Of a DNA stretch of 64,000 nucleotides, positions 9,520 to 17,909 are shown piece after piece (position 1 is the first letter of the stretch; each line of letters begins with the position of its first letter). A program made the position numbers and the translations under genes. The notes below the pieces were generated by a model, which worked only from the letters and a program-made list of their open reading frames with translations, was not told where the DNA came from and ran no database searches. Location: the NCBI GenBank assembly GCA_965247735.1, contig CBDFHN010000002.1:930001-994000 (forward strand), given 5' to 3'. The DNA comes from JAOXRU01 sp965247735 (lineage in GTDB: Bacteria; Bacteroidota; Bacteroidia; Flavobacteriales; Flavobacteriaceae).

Positions 9520-11169
9520 ATGAATTTATACCATTGGATCTCTGAAGAATCTAAAACCATGCTGCAACGTGGCTATTTATTAGAAAATGAAAATATACAA
9601 GATGCTGTTGTTAGGATAACTACAGCAGCAGCTATGCAACTAAAAAAACCAGAATTACAACCAAAATTTGAACAGCTAATTGCAAAAGGATGGATGTCGT
9701 TATCATCTCCCGTTTGGGCAAATATGGGAACTGATAGAGGTCTACCTATTTCTTGCTTTGGCTCCTATACCGAAGATACTATTGAAGGCATAACTCATAG
9801 TTTAAGCGAATCCATAATGATGACAAAAATGGGTGGTGGCACCTCTGGATATTTTGGTGCACTTAGAGCAAGAGGACAGGAAATTACAGATAACGGTGCA
9901 TCCTCTGGTCCTGTATCATTCTTAAAAATGTTTGATGCTATGGTAGATACTATTTCGCAAGGCGCAGTAAGAAGAGGTGCATTTGCTGCGTATTTAGATA
10001 TAGACCATCCAGATTGTTCAGAACTATTAAACATTAAGGATGTGGGTAACCCTATACAAAATCTTTTTTTTGGTGTTTGTATTCCTGACAAATGGATGGA
10101 AGATATGATTGCTGGAGATACCGAAAAAAGAACTCTTTGGGCCAAGCTACTAAAATCTAGACAGACTAAAGGTTTGCCGTATATTCTTTTTTCTGATACT
10201 GTTAATAACAATACAGTTGACGTATATAAAGACAAAAACATGAGAATTTACAATTCTAACTTATGTGCAGAAATTGCCTTACCCTCTAATAAAGACGAAT
10301 CTTTTGTATGTTGCCTAGCTTCTATGAATATGGAGCTCTATGACCAATGGAAGGATACAGATGCAGTAGAGACTGCAATCTGGTTTCTAGATGCTATAAT
10401 GGAAGAATTTATAATAAAGAGCAAAGGAATGCCATATATGGATCGTCCACACAACTTTGCCAAAAAACATAGAGCTTTAGGACTTGGAGTTATGGGGTAT
10501 CATGCTTATTTACAGAAAAACATGATTGCTTTTGAATCTTTTGAAGCCAAGCAATTTACCGCTTCATTTTTTAAAGAATTTAAAGATAAGGTTACAACAG
10601 CTTCAGAAACACTAGCAAAACTATATGGAGAACCAGAAGTACTTGAAGGCTATGGAAGAAGAAATACAACATTAACTGCTATTGCACCTACTACATCGTC
10701 ATCTTCTATATTGGGTCAAACATCACCAGGTATAGAGCCTTATAATAGTAATTACTACAAAGTAGGCTTGGCAAAAGGAAACTTTACAAGAAAAAATAAG
10801 TTTTTGGCAGTTTTATTGAAGGACAAAGGACTTGATACTCCAGAAATATGGAGTTCCATTTTAATGAAGCACGGCTCTGTACAGCATATAGATGCGTTAA
10901 GCTCTCATGAAAAAGCAGTATTTAAAACTTTCAAAGAAATAAATCCTTATGAAATAATTACACAAGCCTCTATTCGTCAAAAGTATTTAGATCAAAGTCA
11001 ATCCCTGAACATTAACATTCCACCAGATATTGCGCTAAAGGAAGTTAACCAACTCATGATTGAAGCATGGAAACTTGGCGTAAAAACATTGTATTATCAG
11101 CGCTCAGAATCAGTTGCACATACTTTGGTAAATTCCTTAAAAGATAGCTGTGAATCTTGCGCATCTTAA
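9520..11169 (+). CDS. nrdA: Ribonucleotide reductase large (catalytic) subunit NrdA, short form
   Basis: This 549-residue catalytic subunit is much shorter than E. coli NrdA (about 760) because the N-terminal ATP-cone is missing; the chain starts almost directly in the catalytic domain. Key residues are visible: Cys79 (PISCFGSY), the Asn246-Cys248-Glu250 active-site set (NSNLCAEIALP), the second redox Cys in FVCCLASMN, the paired tyrosines of the radical path (Tyr525-Tyr526 in TLYYQRS) and a C-terminal CxxC (Cys544, Cys547) for re-reduction. The specificity site should remain, but there is no obvious overall-activity site in either subunit. It is co-transcribed with nrdB and followed by a strong terminator. 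Confidence 0.95.
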   Translation: MNLYHWISEESKTMLQRGYLLENENIQDAVVRITTAAAMQLKKPELQPKFEQLIAKGWMSLSSPVWANMGTDRGLPISCFGSYTEDTIEGITHSLSESIMMTKMGGGTSGYFGALRARGQEITDNGASSGPVSFLKMFDAMVDTISQGAVRRGAFAAYLDIDHPDCSELLNIKDVGNPIQNLFFGVCIPDKWMEDMIAGDTEKRTLWAKLLKSRQTKGLPYILFSDTVNNNTVDVYKDKNMRIYNSNLCAEIALPSNKDESFVCCLASMNMELYDQWKDTDAVETAIWFLDAIMEEFIIKSKGMPYMDRPHNFAKKHRALGLGVMGYHAYLQKNMIAFESFEAKQFTASFFKEFKDKVTTASETLAKLYGEPEVLEGYGRRNTTLTAIAPTTSSSSILGQTSPGIEPYNSNYYKVGLAKGNFTRKNKFLAVLLKDKGLDTPEIWSSILMKHGSVQHIDALSSHEKAVFKTFKEINPYEIITQASIRQKYLDQSQSLNINIPPDIALKEVNQLMIEAWKLGVKTLYYQRSESVAHTLVNSLKDSCESCAS

Positions 11170-11180
11170 CTATTAACAAA

Positions 11181-11209
11181 AAAAAGCCACTAAAAATTAG
11201 TGGCTTTTT
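11181..11209. terminator. Bidirectional terminator between nrdA and the convergent cupin gene
   Basis: The arms 11181-11193 and 11197-11209 form a 13-bp perfect stem around GCCACTAA / TTAGTGGC with a 3-nt loop, with A and T runs on the two sides. It serves the rightward nrdA and the leftward cupin gene. Confidence 0.88.
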
Positions 11210-11225
11210 TGAATACTTTTTTTGA

Positions 11226-11567
11226 TTATGATGTTGCTACTTTTTTAACCCGTTCTACTTTATCAGAAATTGATAAACTTAACCGAACAATACTATCTTC
11301 TGTAGCTTTTAAATCATGGGGTACGTTGCCCTCCAAAGCGATGATATCACCACTACCTAAGGAATAAACTTTTCCTTGAACTCCAAAATCAATACTGCCT
11401 TCAAAAATTTCTACGACTATTGGAAAAGGTGTTTTATGTTCTTTCATTACCTGTCCAGAACGCATTGCAATCCTAATTTCTTTACTAAAATCTGTCTCTA
11501 ATAAGACACTTATTGCTGGTTTATTATCGTTATAAACCAAATCGTTAGTTAATGATGTAGTTTTCAT
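11226..11567 (-). CDS. Small single-domain cupin protein
   Basis: This 113-residue protein fits one cupin beta-barrel. The region IRIAMRSGQVMKEHKTPFPI gives the first cupin motif with a single clear His, and SGDIIALEGNVPHDLKA gives the second motif with a His. Such proteins bind a metal or small ligand and often have sensing or enzymatic roles that cannot be told from sequence. A matching -7 promoter element (CAAAAATA on the plus strand, 11597-11604) lies about 30 bp upstream of the start. It ends opposite nrdA, sharing that terminator. Confidence 0.8.
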   Translation of the reverse strand: MKTTSLTNDLVYNDNKPAISVLLETDFSKEIRIAMRSGQVMKEHKTPFPIVVEIFEGSIDFGVQGKVYSLGSGDIIALEGNVPHDLKATEDSIVRLSLSISDKVERVKKVATS

Positions 11568-11596
11568 TTTTTATCTGTTATTCATTATTTACAAGA

Positions 11597-11604
11597 CAAA
11601 AATA
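11597..11604 (-). promoter_or_regulatory. Candidate -7 promoter element for the small cupin gene
   Basis: The minus strand reads TATTTTTG, matching TAnnTTTG, about 30 bp upstream of the cupin start. No clear -33 TTG is found at the right spacing, so this is tentative. Confidence 0.35.
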
Positions 11605-11663
11605 AACCTAAAAAGCTGCACTATTTATGACTAGAATCATAGTGAGAACTATAAATAACAAAA

Positions 11664-12548
11664 TCAATTTCGTTTTTTATTAGATGATAAAACTAAACTT
11701 ACACCAATCATAGATATTAATGCTGACCAAAAAACTTGCATAGAAACATGCTTTCCTAATTGAATCCACAAAAGCAAAATAACTGCCAAAGGTTGCAAAA
11801 ACATATATACTGCTACTTTACCAGGAGTCGCTTTACTTAAAGCCCATGCATTTGCAAGATAAACCAGAATTGTAGGAACCATAACTACATATAAAATTAA
11901 TAAAATAGCTCCATTGCTCCATAATGGAGCTTCTATAATTAACTTATTTACTCCAAAAGGCAAACAAAATAAAGCCGAAATTCCAAATATCCAAGCCATA
12001 ACGGCTATTGTACCTAATCTCTCTATAATATTTTTTGAAAGAATAATATATAAAGCAAAAGAGAGAGCATTTAACAATACCAGGGTATCTCCAATTTTTG
12101 GCAATTGAAAATCTATAAGGATGCAAATTCCAAAAAAAGCTATTATTATACCAATAGTTTTTTTTGTTCTTAACTTCTGCAATCTTAAAGCAGCACTAAT
12201 TAGAACTACAAAAACTGGTACCATTGCGACTAATAAAGTAGCAGAAATTGAAGATGTGATTTTTAAACCATAGAGGTATAATAATTGGTTATTTATTATA
12301 CCTAATACAGCTAAAATACAAAGCAAACCTATATCCTTAAGCTTAATCACTTTTGGTGATTTAAACATTAAATTTATAGTTATAAAAACAATTGCTGCTC
12401 CTCCAATACGCATCATTGCTAATGAAAAAGGAGAAACATTATAAGGGTCATTCATAACTAGTTTCCCCTCCACATGAAGGGATGCAAATCCTAGTTGAAC
12501 GAAAATTAACATGAAATCTACATATGTCCTTTTAAATCTCAATTTCAA
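11664..12548 (-). CDS. EamA/DMT-family inner-membrane transporter
   Basis: This 294-residue protein has about ten hydrophobic helices and the two-repeat architecture of EamA transporters (RhaT/DMT superfamily), which export metabolites such as amino acids. Recognisable features are the first-repeat segment SPFSLAMMRIGGAA and the second-repeat stretch ALSKATPGKVAVYMFLQPLA. The first codon of the open frame is TTG at 12548; an in-frame ATG at 12512 would shorten the protein by 12 residues, so the start is uncertain. It lies downstream of a second cupin gene in the same direction with a 37-bp gap, so they may be co-transcribed. The substrate is unknown. Confidence 0.85.
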   Translation of the reverse strand: MKLRFKRTYVDFMLIFVQLGFASLHVEGKLVMNDPYNVSPFSLAMMRIGGAAIVFITINLMFKSPKVIKLKDIGLLCILAVLGIINNQLLYLYGLKITSSISATLLVAMVPVFVVLISAALRLQKLRTKKTIGIIIAFFGICILIDFQLPKIGDTLVLLNALSFALYIILSKNIIERLGTIAVMAWIFGISALFCLPFGVNKLIIEAPLWSNGAILLILYVVMVPTILVYLANAWALSKATPGKVAVYMFLQPLAVILLLWIQLGKHVSMQVFWSALISMIGVSLVLSSNKKRN

Positions 12549-12585
12549 TATTTAATTTTTAAATTTACAAAGAAATCTAGGTAGT

Positions 12586-13296
12586 TTAAATCTGACATGC
12601 CCAATCATGCTCTTCAACAGCTACTTTTAATGATTCCCGAACTATCGCGTCTCCCCACTCCATTTGTTTTTGAACTCCCAAACTTATATTACCAGAATTC
12701 ACAAGTTTATCAACAACTTTAGATAACTCATCTAAATCATTAATATCGCAATCATCTAACAGTTCTGGATGAGTTATCATCAATTTTTGCGCTTTTTTTG
12801 GACAGACTGTATGCAATGGATGTCCAAATGGTACAAATGGAGACAAAATAGCTTGTACCACCATTGGTTCTTCATCACTCCCCCAAAAACAATGAGGAGT
12901 ATTACGAGGAAAGATAATAACATCTCCTGGTTTTACAGCTTTATTTTCAATTTTACCATCAGCTGCTTTAACTAAGGCATTTCCATTTCCTTTTAAAACT
13001 GTAATAACTCTATCACTTAATGGATGAATATGTAGCTCTGCTTTTGTCGCTGATTTAGGCGGAAACATATCTAAACCATAAATTACTCCATCGTCCCTTT
13101 GTTCTATCAATTTTGTTAACATACAATCAATTTTTTCCCATGGAATATTATTATAATCATCAATATTTGGAAGCTCATCTACTGATATTTCATCAAAATG
13201 TTTTCCTTTTTCCCATTGAGAAAATACTTCGTTTTTTAAATTGTCAACAGTCAAACCTTTCTTTGTTTGAATCATTTTAATTAATGGAGATTTCAT
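12586..13296 (-). CDS. Cupin-domain protein (236 aa), unknown substrate
   Basis: This 236-residue protein has one clear cupin domain at about residues 75-155: first motif with KAELHIHPLSDRVITVLKGNG and second motif with KPGDVIIFPRNTPHCFWG. The two His residues of the first motif and the His of the second could bind a metal ion. The flanking N- and C-terminal segments are helical and not recognised. The C-terminus holds a Cys near the end (DWACQI). The gene sits upstream of the EamA transporter on the same strand, hinting at a shared metabolic or detoxification role. Confidence 0.78.
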   Translation of the reverse strand: MKSPLIKMIQTKKGLTVDNLKNEVFSQWEKGKHFDEISVDELPNIDDYNNIPWEKIDCMLTKLIEQRDDGVIYGLDMFPPKSATKAELHIHPLSDRVITVLKGNGNALVKAADGKIENKAVKPGDVIIFPRNTPHCFWGSDEEPMVVQAILSPFVPFGHPLHTVCPKKAQKLMITHPELLDDCDINDLDELSKVVDKLVNSGNISLGVQKQMEWGDAIVRESLKVAVEEHDWACQI

Positions 13297-14140
13297 AATT
13301 ATGGCTTTTAAGTTAATAAATCAGAATACAGTATATAATACTAATTTCTTCAAAATACAAAAAAAACAACACAATCAACATTTAAAGAATAATTATTCTA
13401 CAAAAAAGAAGAATAAAATGAATAATATAGGCTATTAAAATCAAATGCCGAATCAAAAAGAAAGAAACATATATGACCTATTAACATTAACTAGGGGAAG
13501 AAAAAAATGAGTAAACACAATCAAATAGCAAAAAAAGCTATCTTTTATTATGCAGATCTAATTTGGGAATAGTAGCTATTTTTAGTTGTTCTATAACAGT
13601 ATATTATAACAAAAACATAAATGGAAAAATTATCAACAACTTTTTGAAGTCAATTTACATTACTCTGTAACAAAGTAGTGTATCTGCTACATACAAATAG
13701 AGGTAAACAAATCATAAACAACCTGTTTTTCAGGATGAAGGATATTCTAGATACAATTGTAAAACAATAAAATTAAATATATTGAAAGATTAGAGCTCTG
13801 AATAATTGTATTTCTACTTAAAAATATATTATATCAATATTTTTTATATTCATTACTCCATCAACCTTTATCTAATAATAATTAACCACATAACTATTAA
13901 CAAAAAACACCAATTTTATCCACTCCTCCTTTTAAAACAGGGGGACTAAAATCTTCTTCATATCAAAATAAGCTTTAAAAACTAGATGTGTTCATTGCTT
14001 ACGTTTTTTATTAATTTACATCTTTACTAAAATAATGATAGAAGAATAGCTCCCTAACAACATTAAGTAACCTTCTATGAAGTAATAAAGCTGAAACAAA
14101 ATATAATTTAACAAATTACATCACAAAAAAACTACACTGA
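13297..14140. other. Long gene-free AT-rich region
   Basis: About 0.84 kb without a supportable gene. All reading frames are broken within a few dozen codons. The longest ATG start I traced (13507) gives about 21 residues with no features. Small imperfect hairpins are present, but none has terminator form. I saw no direct or inverted flanking repeats that would mark a mobile element. It must contain the promoter of the cupin gene to its left. Confidence 0.6.
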
Positions 14141-14896
14141 CTAGAGCTCCTTTTTAATTGTAGTAGCATCACTCTGTGCAGAAGGAAATACTGTCATATC
14201 AGCAATTTGCACATGGTTTGGAGCATTAACACAAAAGAAAATACAATCAGCAATGTCATGAGCTATTAATGGCTTATAATTGGTATAAATACTATCTGCT
14301 TTTTCTGTATTCCCTTTAAATCTTACATTAGAAAACTCTGTTTCTACAGCGCCAGGCGCTATGTTTGTAACTTTTATATTATGCGGCACTAACTCCAATC
14401 TCATACCATCACTTATACTTTCTACAGCAGATTTTGAGGCACAGTAGACAACTCCTTTTTGATAGGTCTGTTTTCCAGCTATAGAACTAATATTAACAAT
14501 ATGTCCTTTTTTACGTTGTATCATAAAAGGCGCTAACAGTCTAGATACATACAACAAGCCTTTAACATTATAATCTATCATTTTCTCCCAATCATCAATA
14601 ATACTATCCATCATAAAATCTAAACCATGAGCTCCACCAGCACTATTAACCAAAATATCAACAGATTTCCATGTATCAGGTAATGATTCAATACTACTTT
14701 TAACATCGTCTAAAATACCTATATCAAATGCTAATGTTTTTACTGTTACACTATCACTTAACTCTATAGCCAATTCGTCTAATTTGTTTTGTCTTCTACC
14801 ACAAATAATAAGATCAATGTTATTTGCTGCAAAAAGTCGTGCTGTGGCTTGACCAATTCCTGATGTTGCTCCAGTTATAAATGCTATTTTTCTCAT
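14141..14896 (-). CDS. SDR-family NAD(P)-dependent oxidoreductase (YdfG-like)
   Basis: This 251-residue short-chain dehydrogenase has the nucleotide-binding glycine motif TGATSGIG at residues 9-16, the structural motif NSAGG, the catalytic Ser in NISSIAG, and the YxxxK motif in YCASKS. Its length and the stretch LELVPHNIKVTNIAPGAVET resemble YdfG, which reduces 3-hydroxy acids or malonic semialdehyde. An Arg in GRR after the second strand suggests NADPH preference. It is a stand-alone gene flanked by gene-poor DNA. The exact substrate is not determined. Confidence 0.92.
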   Translation of the reverse strand: MRKIAFITGATSGIGQATARLFAANNIDLIICGRRQNKLDELAIELSDSVTVKTLAFDIGILDDVKSSIESLPDTWKSVDILVNSAGGAHGLDFMMDSIIDDWEKMIDYNVKGLLYVSRLLAPFMIQRKKGHIVNISSIAGKQTYQKGVVYCASKSAVESISDGMRLELVPHNIKVTNIAPGAVETEFSNVRFKGNTEKADSIYTNYKPLIAHDIADCIFFCVNAPNHVQIADMTVFPSAQSDATTIKKEL

Positions 14897-15061
14897 GTAT
14901 TCCTATTTTTTATTCACAAAAATATTATCCTTTATCTAAACGTTTATAAGAAAAAAAATATTTGCTCAATTAGTATCTTAACAAAAAATGTAATCTTGAT
15001 GTTGTTTATATCGTGTAAATATCAAACTATTTTTATTATTTTACAAAAAAATAGCTTTTTT

Positions 15062-15076
15062 TCACATATTATGTGA
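15062..15076. repeat. Perfect 15-bp palindrome, operator-like
   Basis: The arms TCACATA and TATGTGA flank a single central T. The size and symmetry fit a dimeric regulator site. It lies about 165 bp upstream of the SDR start. No regulator can be assigned. Confidence 0.35.
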
Positions 15077-15226
15077 TGTAAATTCGATAACCCCTTAAAA
15101 TATCTTTAGACAGAAAAGAAATAAATCCAAAATATACTTACTCCTATATGAGTGGTATTTCAGATGACAAAACATAGCCAAATCATATTAAATTTAAGCT
15201 CTAATGAAACATTATAAGAAACAAAA

Positions 15227-15254
15227 AAGCCTTACTAAAAAATTAGTAAGGCTT
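15227..15254 (-). terminator. Terminator of the tRNA operon
   Basis: A 12-bp perfect stem (15227-15238 with 15243-15254; AAGCCTTACTAA and its complement) with a 4-nt loop begins 4 bp past the tRNA-Arg 3' end and is followed leftward by a T run. Confidence 0.85.
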
Positions 15255-15258
15255 CTTG

Positions 15259-15332
<74 letters not shown>

Positions 15333-15364
15333 ATTAAGGAATTTATACTTTTCCTGAAAAGTTG

Positions 15365-15439
15365 TCGGGGTGGCAGGATTCGAACCTGCGACCTCCTCGT
15401 CCCAAACGAGGCGCGATGACCGGGCTACGCTACACCCCG
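15365..15439 (-). tRNA. tRNA-Pro (anticodon TGG)
   Basis: A 75-nt cloverleaf has acceptor CGGGGTG pairing with CACCCCG, the D-arm with TAGCGTAGCCCGG, anticodon loop TTTGGGA giving TGG, and T-loop TTCGAAT with stem GCAGG/CCTGC. The C1-G72 pair at the acceptor end is typical of bacterial tRNA-Pro. CCA is not encoded. Confidence 0.96.
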
Positions 15440-15458
15440 AAATATGGTCAAAAAAATG

Positions 15459-15545
15459 CGGAGAGACGGGGATTCGAACCCCGGGTACCCGTTAGAGTAC
15501 GCTTGTTTAGCAAACAAGTCCTTTCGGCCACTCAGGCACCTCTCC
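15459..15545 (-). tRNA. tRNA-Ser (anticodon GCT)
   Basis: An 87-nt class II tRNA has acceptor GGAGAGG pairing with TCTCTCC, anticodon stem CTTGT/ACAAG with loop TTGCTAA giving GCT, a long variable arm (roughly GCGTACTCTAACGGGTACC), and T-arm CGGGG/CCCCG. Discriminator G73 is as expected for serine. It is the first gene of the operon. Confidence 0.96.
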
Positions 15546-15591
15546 AATATTCTCTGATTTTTTAAAGAACAACACAATAAAATTGCGGTTG

Positions 15592-15622
15592 CAAATGTAG
15601 TAGTTCATCACGTAGGACGCAA
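15592..15622 (-). promoter_or_regulatory. Promoter of the Ser-Pro-Arg tRNA operon
   Basis: On the minus strand TTG (15620-15622) is followed after 20 nt by TACATTTG (15592-15599), a perfect TAnnTTTG element. The predicted start near 15585 is about 40 nt before tRNA-Ser. Confidence 0.75.
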
Positions 15623-15665
15623 CTATTTTTAGACTTTTTTTAATGTTTTTTTTGTTGCTATTTTC

Positions 15666-17708
15666 TTATTCAGGATATTCAACTCGTAAATGATAGATAT
15701 TGATGAGTTTATGCTTAAAAACCTTCTTTATAATTTCTATTTCTCTAAAGGTAATATTTGCATTTTGGTACTGCAATTCGTCCATTTGTTTGGAAATAAT
15801 ACGATCTACAAAGTCATTTATAATCACAAAAGTTGGTTCTTTTAAACTTTTGGAAGCTGCTTCTATAGAATCAGCCATCATTAAAATTACCGTTTCTTTT
15901 GAAAATGGAACAGGTCCAGGGTACCTAAAATCATCTTGATCTACAGCATCGCCAATTAACCCTTCTTCTTTTTTGTAAAAATAATAAACCATAGAAGTTC
16001 CATGATGGGTTCTTATAAAATCTATAATCCGATCTGGTAGTTTGTTTTTTCTAGCCAACTCTATTCCTTCAATTACATGATTAATAATTGTAGTTGCGCT
16101 ATCTTTTGGAGTCAGTTCATCATGTGGATTTACATTACTCCGTTGGTTTTCAGTAAAATAAGTGGGATTATTCATCTTACCAATATCATGATACAGTGCT
16201 CCTACCCTTACCAACATGGCATTAGCACCTATTGCACTTGCCGCTGCCTCGGCTAAATTAGCCACTTGTAAAGAATGATGAAAGGTACCTGGAGCCTTAT
16301 TTGCCAACTGTTTTAAAAGTTTAGAATTGGTATCTGATAATTCTAATAAAGATACATCGGATACTAAACCGAATAGTTTTTCATAAATATAAATAAGTGG
16401 TTGTGCAAAAAGCGTCATCATTCCATTAAGCGCAAATAGACCCAATACAATCCATTGAAAATTATTGAAACTTCCTTCGTGAATAATCTGAAAAGCAAAA
16501 TACCCAATACAATATACTAATGTTATTTGCCCAACAGAAATAAACAAATTTGCCCTTTTATAAAACTCAGAAATAGTAAGGATCGTTACAATTCCTCCAA
16601 TAATCTGCAAAAAGATGTACTCAAAACTATTAGGAACAACAAAACCTAGGATTAAAACTGCTAATACATGAACAAAAAGTCCCAATCTAGCATCAAAAAA
16701 TGCTTTGATAATTAGTGGTAAAATACATAACGGAACCACCAAGACATAAGAAGCATTATATTTTACGATTAATGTGGTTATAAAAACCATTAATACAATA
16801 TTGAAAAATATAAAAGTAACCTTAATGTTATGATTAAAAATTTCTTCTCTGTACTTTTTAAGAAACAACAATAACATAATTAATACCAATGCCACTAAAA
16901 CAGTATATCCAAAAATGATAAAATACAGATTGCTTTCGGACCATAACTGAGATTGATATTTCTTTTTTAAGGAGTTTAAAATTTCATGTTTTTTCCCCTC
17001 AACAATTTCTCCTCTTGTAATTACGAGTGTCCCTTTGTTTACACTTCCTCTTGTTAGCGATATATTTAACAACTCTTCTTCTATTACTTTATTAGAAAAA
17101 GCATCATTATAAAACACATTGGGCTTTATCAATTCAAAAAACAAATTGTAATACTGCTCTTGATGTTCTTGAAATTGGCTTCCTTCTAGTTTTTTTGACA
17201 AAAAAGAGTTCAATTGATTTAATCGCAATAATTCTTCAATTTTATAACTTTTTGCTTCGTTGTTTTTTATAATATAAATATGTTCTTTACTATATTCTTC
17301 TGTTGATTGTAGTACACCTTTGGTATATATAGATGCTAACAACTGTTTTCCTCTTTTGTAAAGTTCTTCTTTATATTCATCATCAAAAGAAGTAAAGTGG
17401 ATGTGAAAATCAGTATTGTATTTAGACAATACTACTGCCGCTATCTCTAAATCAAAATCAAAATATTTTAATTTCCCATTGGTAATTCTAAGCTGCTCTT
17501 CTGCAACATCTTCGTTACTTTTATCAATAGAAAAATCAAAAGGAGCGTACAACGTTTCATGTTGCCATGGTTTTCCTTTTTGAAACTCAAACTTAAATTT
17601 TCCTCCTTGAGGAAAAAAATACACAATAGTTACAATACTTACTATGTACAATATACCTTTATATAATAAAGATTTATTTTTATAAATATAATCTAGAATT
17701 TTTTGCAT
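15666..17708 (-). CDS. 7TM-HD family phosphohydrolase, probable cyclic di-AMP phosphodiesterase (PgpH-like)
   Basis: This 680-residue protein has the PgpH layout: a first membrane helix (about 16-32), a large extracytoplasmic 7TMR-HDED region (about 40-260), seven membrane helices (about 265-455), and a cytoplasmic HD domain (about 475-665). The metal-binding motifs are clear: TFHHSLQVANLAEAAA, then GALYHDIGKMNNP, then INHVIEG and RTHHGTSMV. Listeria PgpH with this arrangement cleaves cyclic di-AMP. It has its own promoter (17729-17757). It ends about 120 bp from the tRNA operon. The substrate is inferred from the family. Confidence 0.92.
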   Translation of the reverse strand: MQKILDYIYKNKSLLYKGILYIVSIVTIVYFFPQGGKFKFEFQKGKPWQHETLYAPFDFSIDKSNEDVAEEQLRITNGKLKYFDFDLEIAAVVLSKYNTDFHIHFTSFDDEYKEELYKRGKQLLASIYTKGVLQSTEEYSKEHIYIIKNNEAKSYKIEELLRLNQLNSFLSKKLEGSQFQEHQEQYYNLFFELIKPNVFYNDAFSNKVIEEELLNISLTRGSVNKGTLVITRGEIVEGKKHEILNSLKKKYQSQLWSESNLYFIIFGYTVLVALVLIMLLLFLKKYREEIFNHNIKVTFIFFNIVLMVFITTLIVKYNASYVLVVPLCILPLIIKAFFDARLGLFVHVLAVLILGFVVPNSFEYIFLQIIGGIVTILTISEFYKRANLFISVGQITLVYCIGYFAFQIIHEGSFNNFQWIVLGLFALNGMMTLFAQPLIYIYEKLFGLVSDVSLLELSDTNSKLLKQLANKAPGTFHHSLQVANLAEAAASAIGANAMLVRVGALYHDIGKMNNPTYFTENQRSNVNPHDELTPKDSATTIINHVIEGIELARKNKLPDRIIDFIRTHHGTSMVYYFYKKEEGLIGDAVDQDDFRYPGPVPFSKETVILMMADSIEAASKSLKEPTFVIINDFVDRIISKQMDELQYQNANITFREIEIIKKVFKHKLINIYHLRVEYPE

Positions 17709-17728
17709 TTTCAGGCTTCTATCAATCT

Positions 17729-17757
17729 CAAAAGTAAAAAAAATAAATAGCTTACAA
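17729..17757 (-). promoter_or_regulatory. Promoter of the 7TM-HD phosphodiesterase gene
   Basis: The minus strand has TTG (17755-17757), an 18-nt spacer, and TACTTTTG (17729-17736), a perfect -7 element. The start of transcription should be only about 15 nt before the ATG at 17708. The spacer is one nucleotide shorter than the usual 19-21. Confidence 0.6.
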
Positions 17758-17909
17758 CTGCTTTAGTCCATATGATATATGAATATCCCCATAAATTATT
17801 TAAATTCGCACAGCGTTATTGCTCTAAAATTATATTTTAGCGTGTAACACTCTATTACCATTCAACCTAACAATTTGATTATCAAGTAAAAAATATAAAA
17901 GCAAAAAAT

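Larger units (their letters stand above)
14897..15258. other. Intergenic region between the SDR gene and the tRNA operon
   Basis: No gene is supported here. It contains a -7-like element for the SDR gene (TATTTTTG on the minus strand, 14917-14924), a perfect 7+1+7 inverted repeat at 15062-15076, and the tRNA-operon terminator at 15227-15254. Confidence 0.55.

Noticed and set aside
13507..13572. Micro-ORF of about 21 codons in the gene-free stretch
   Set aside because: It is too short, with no ribosome-binding site, promoter or terminator support.
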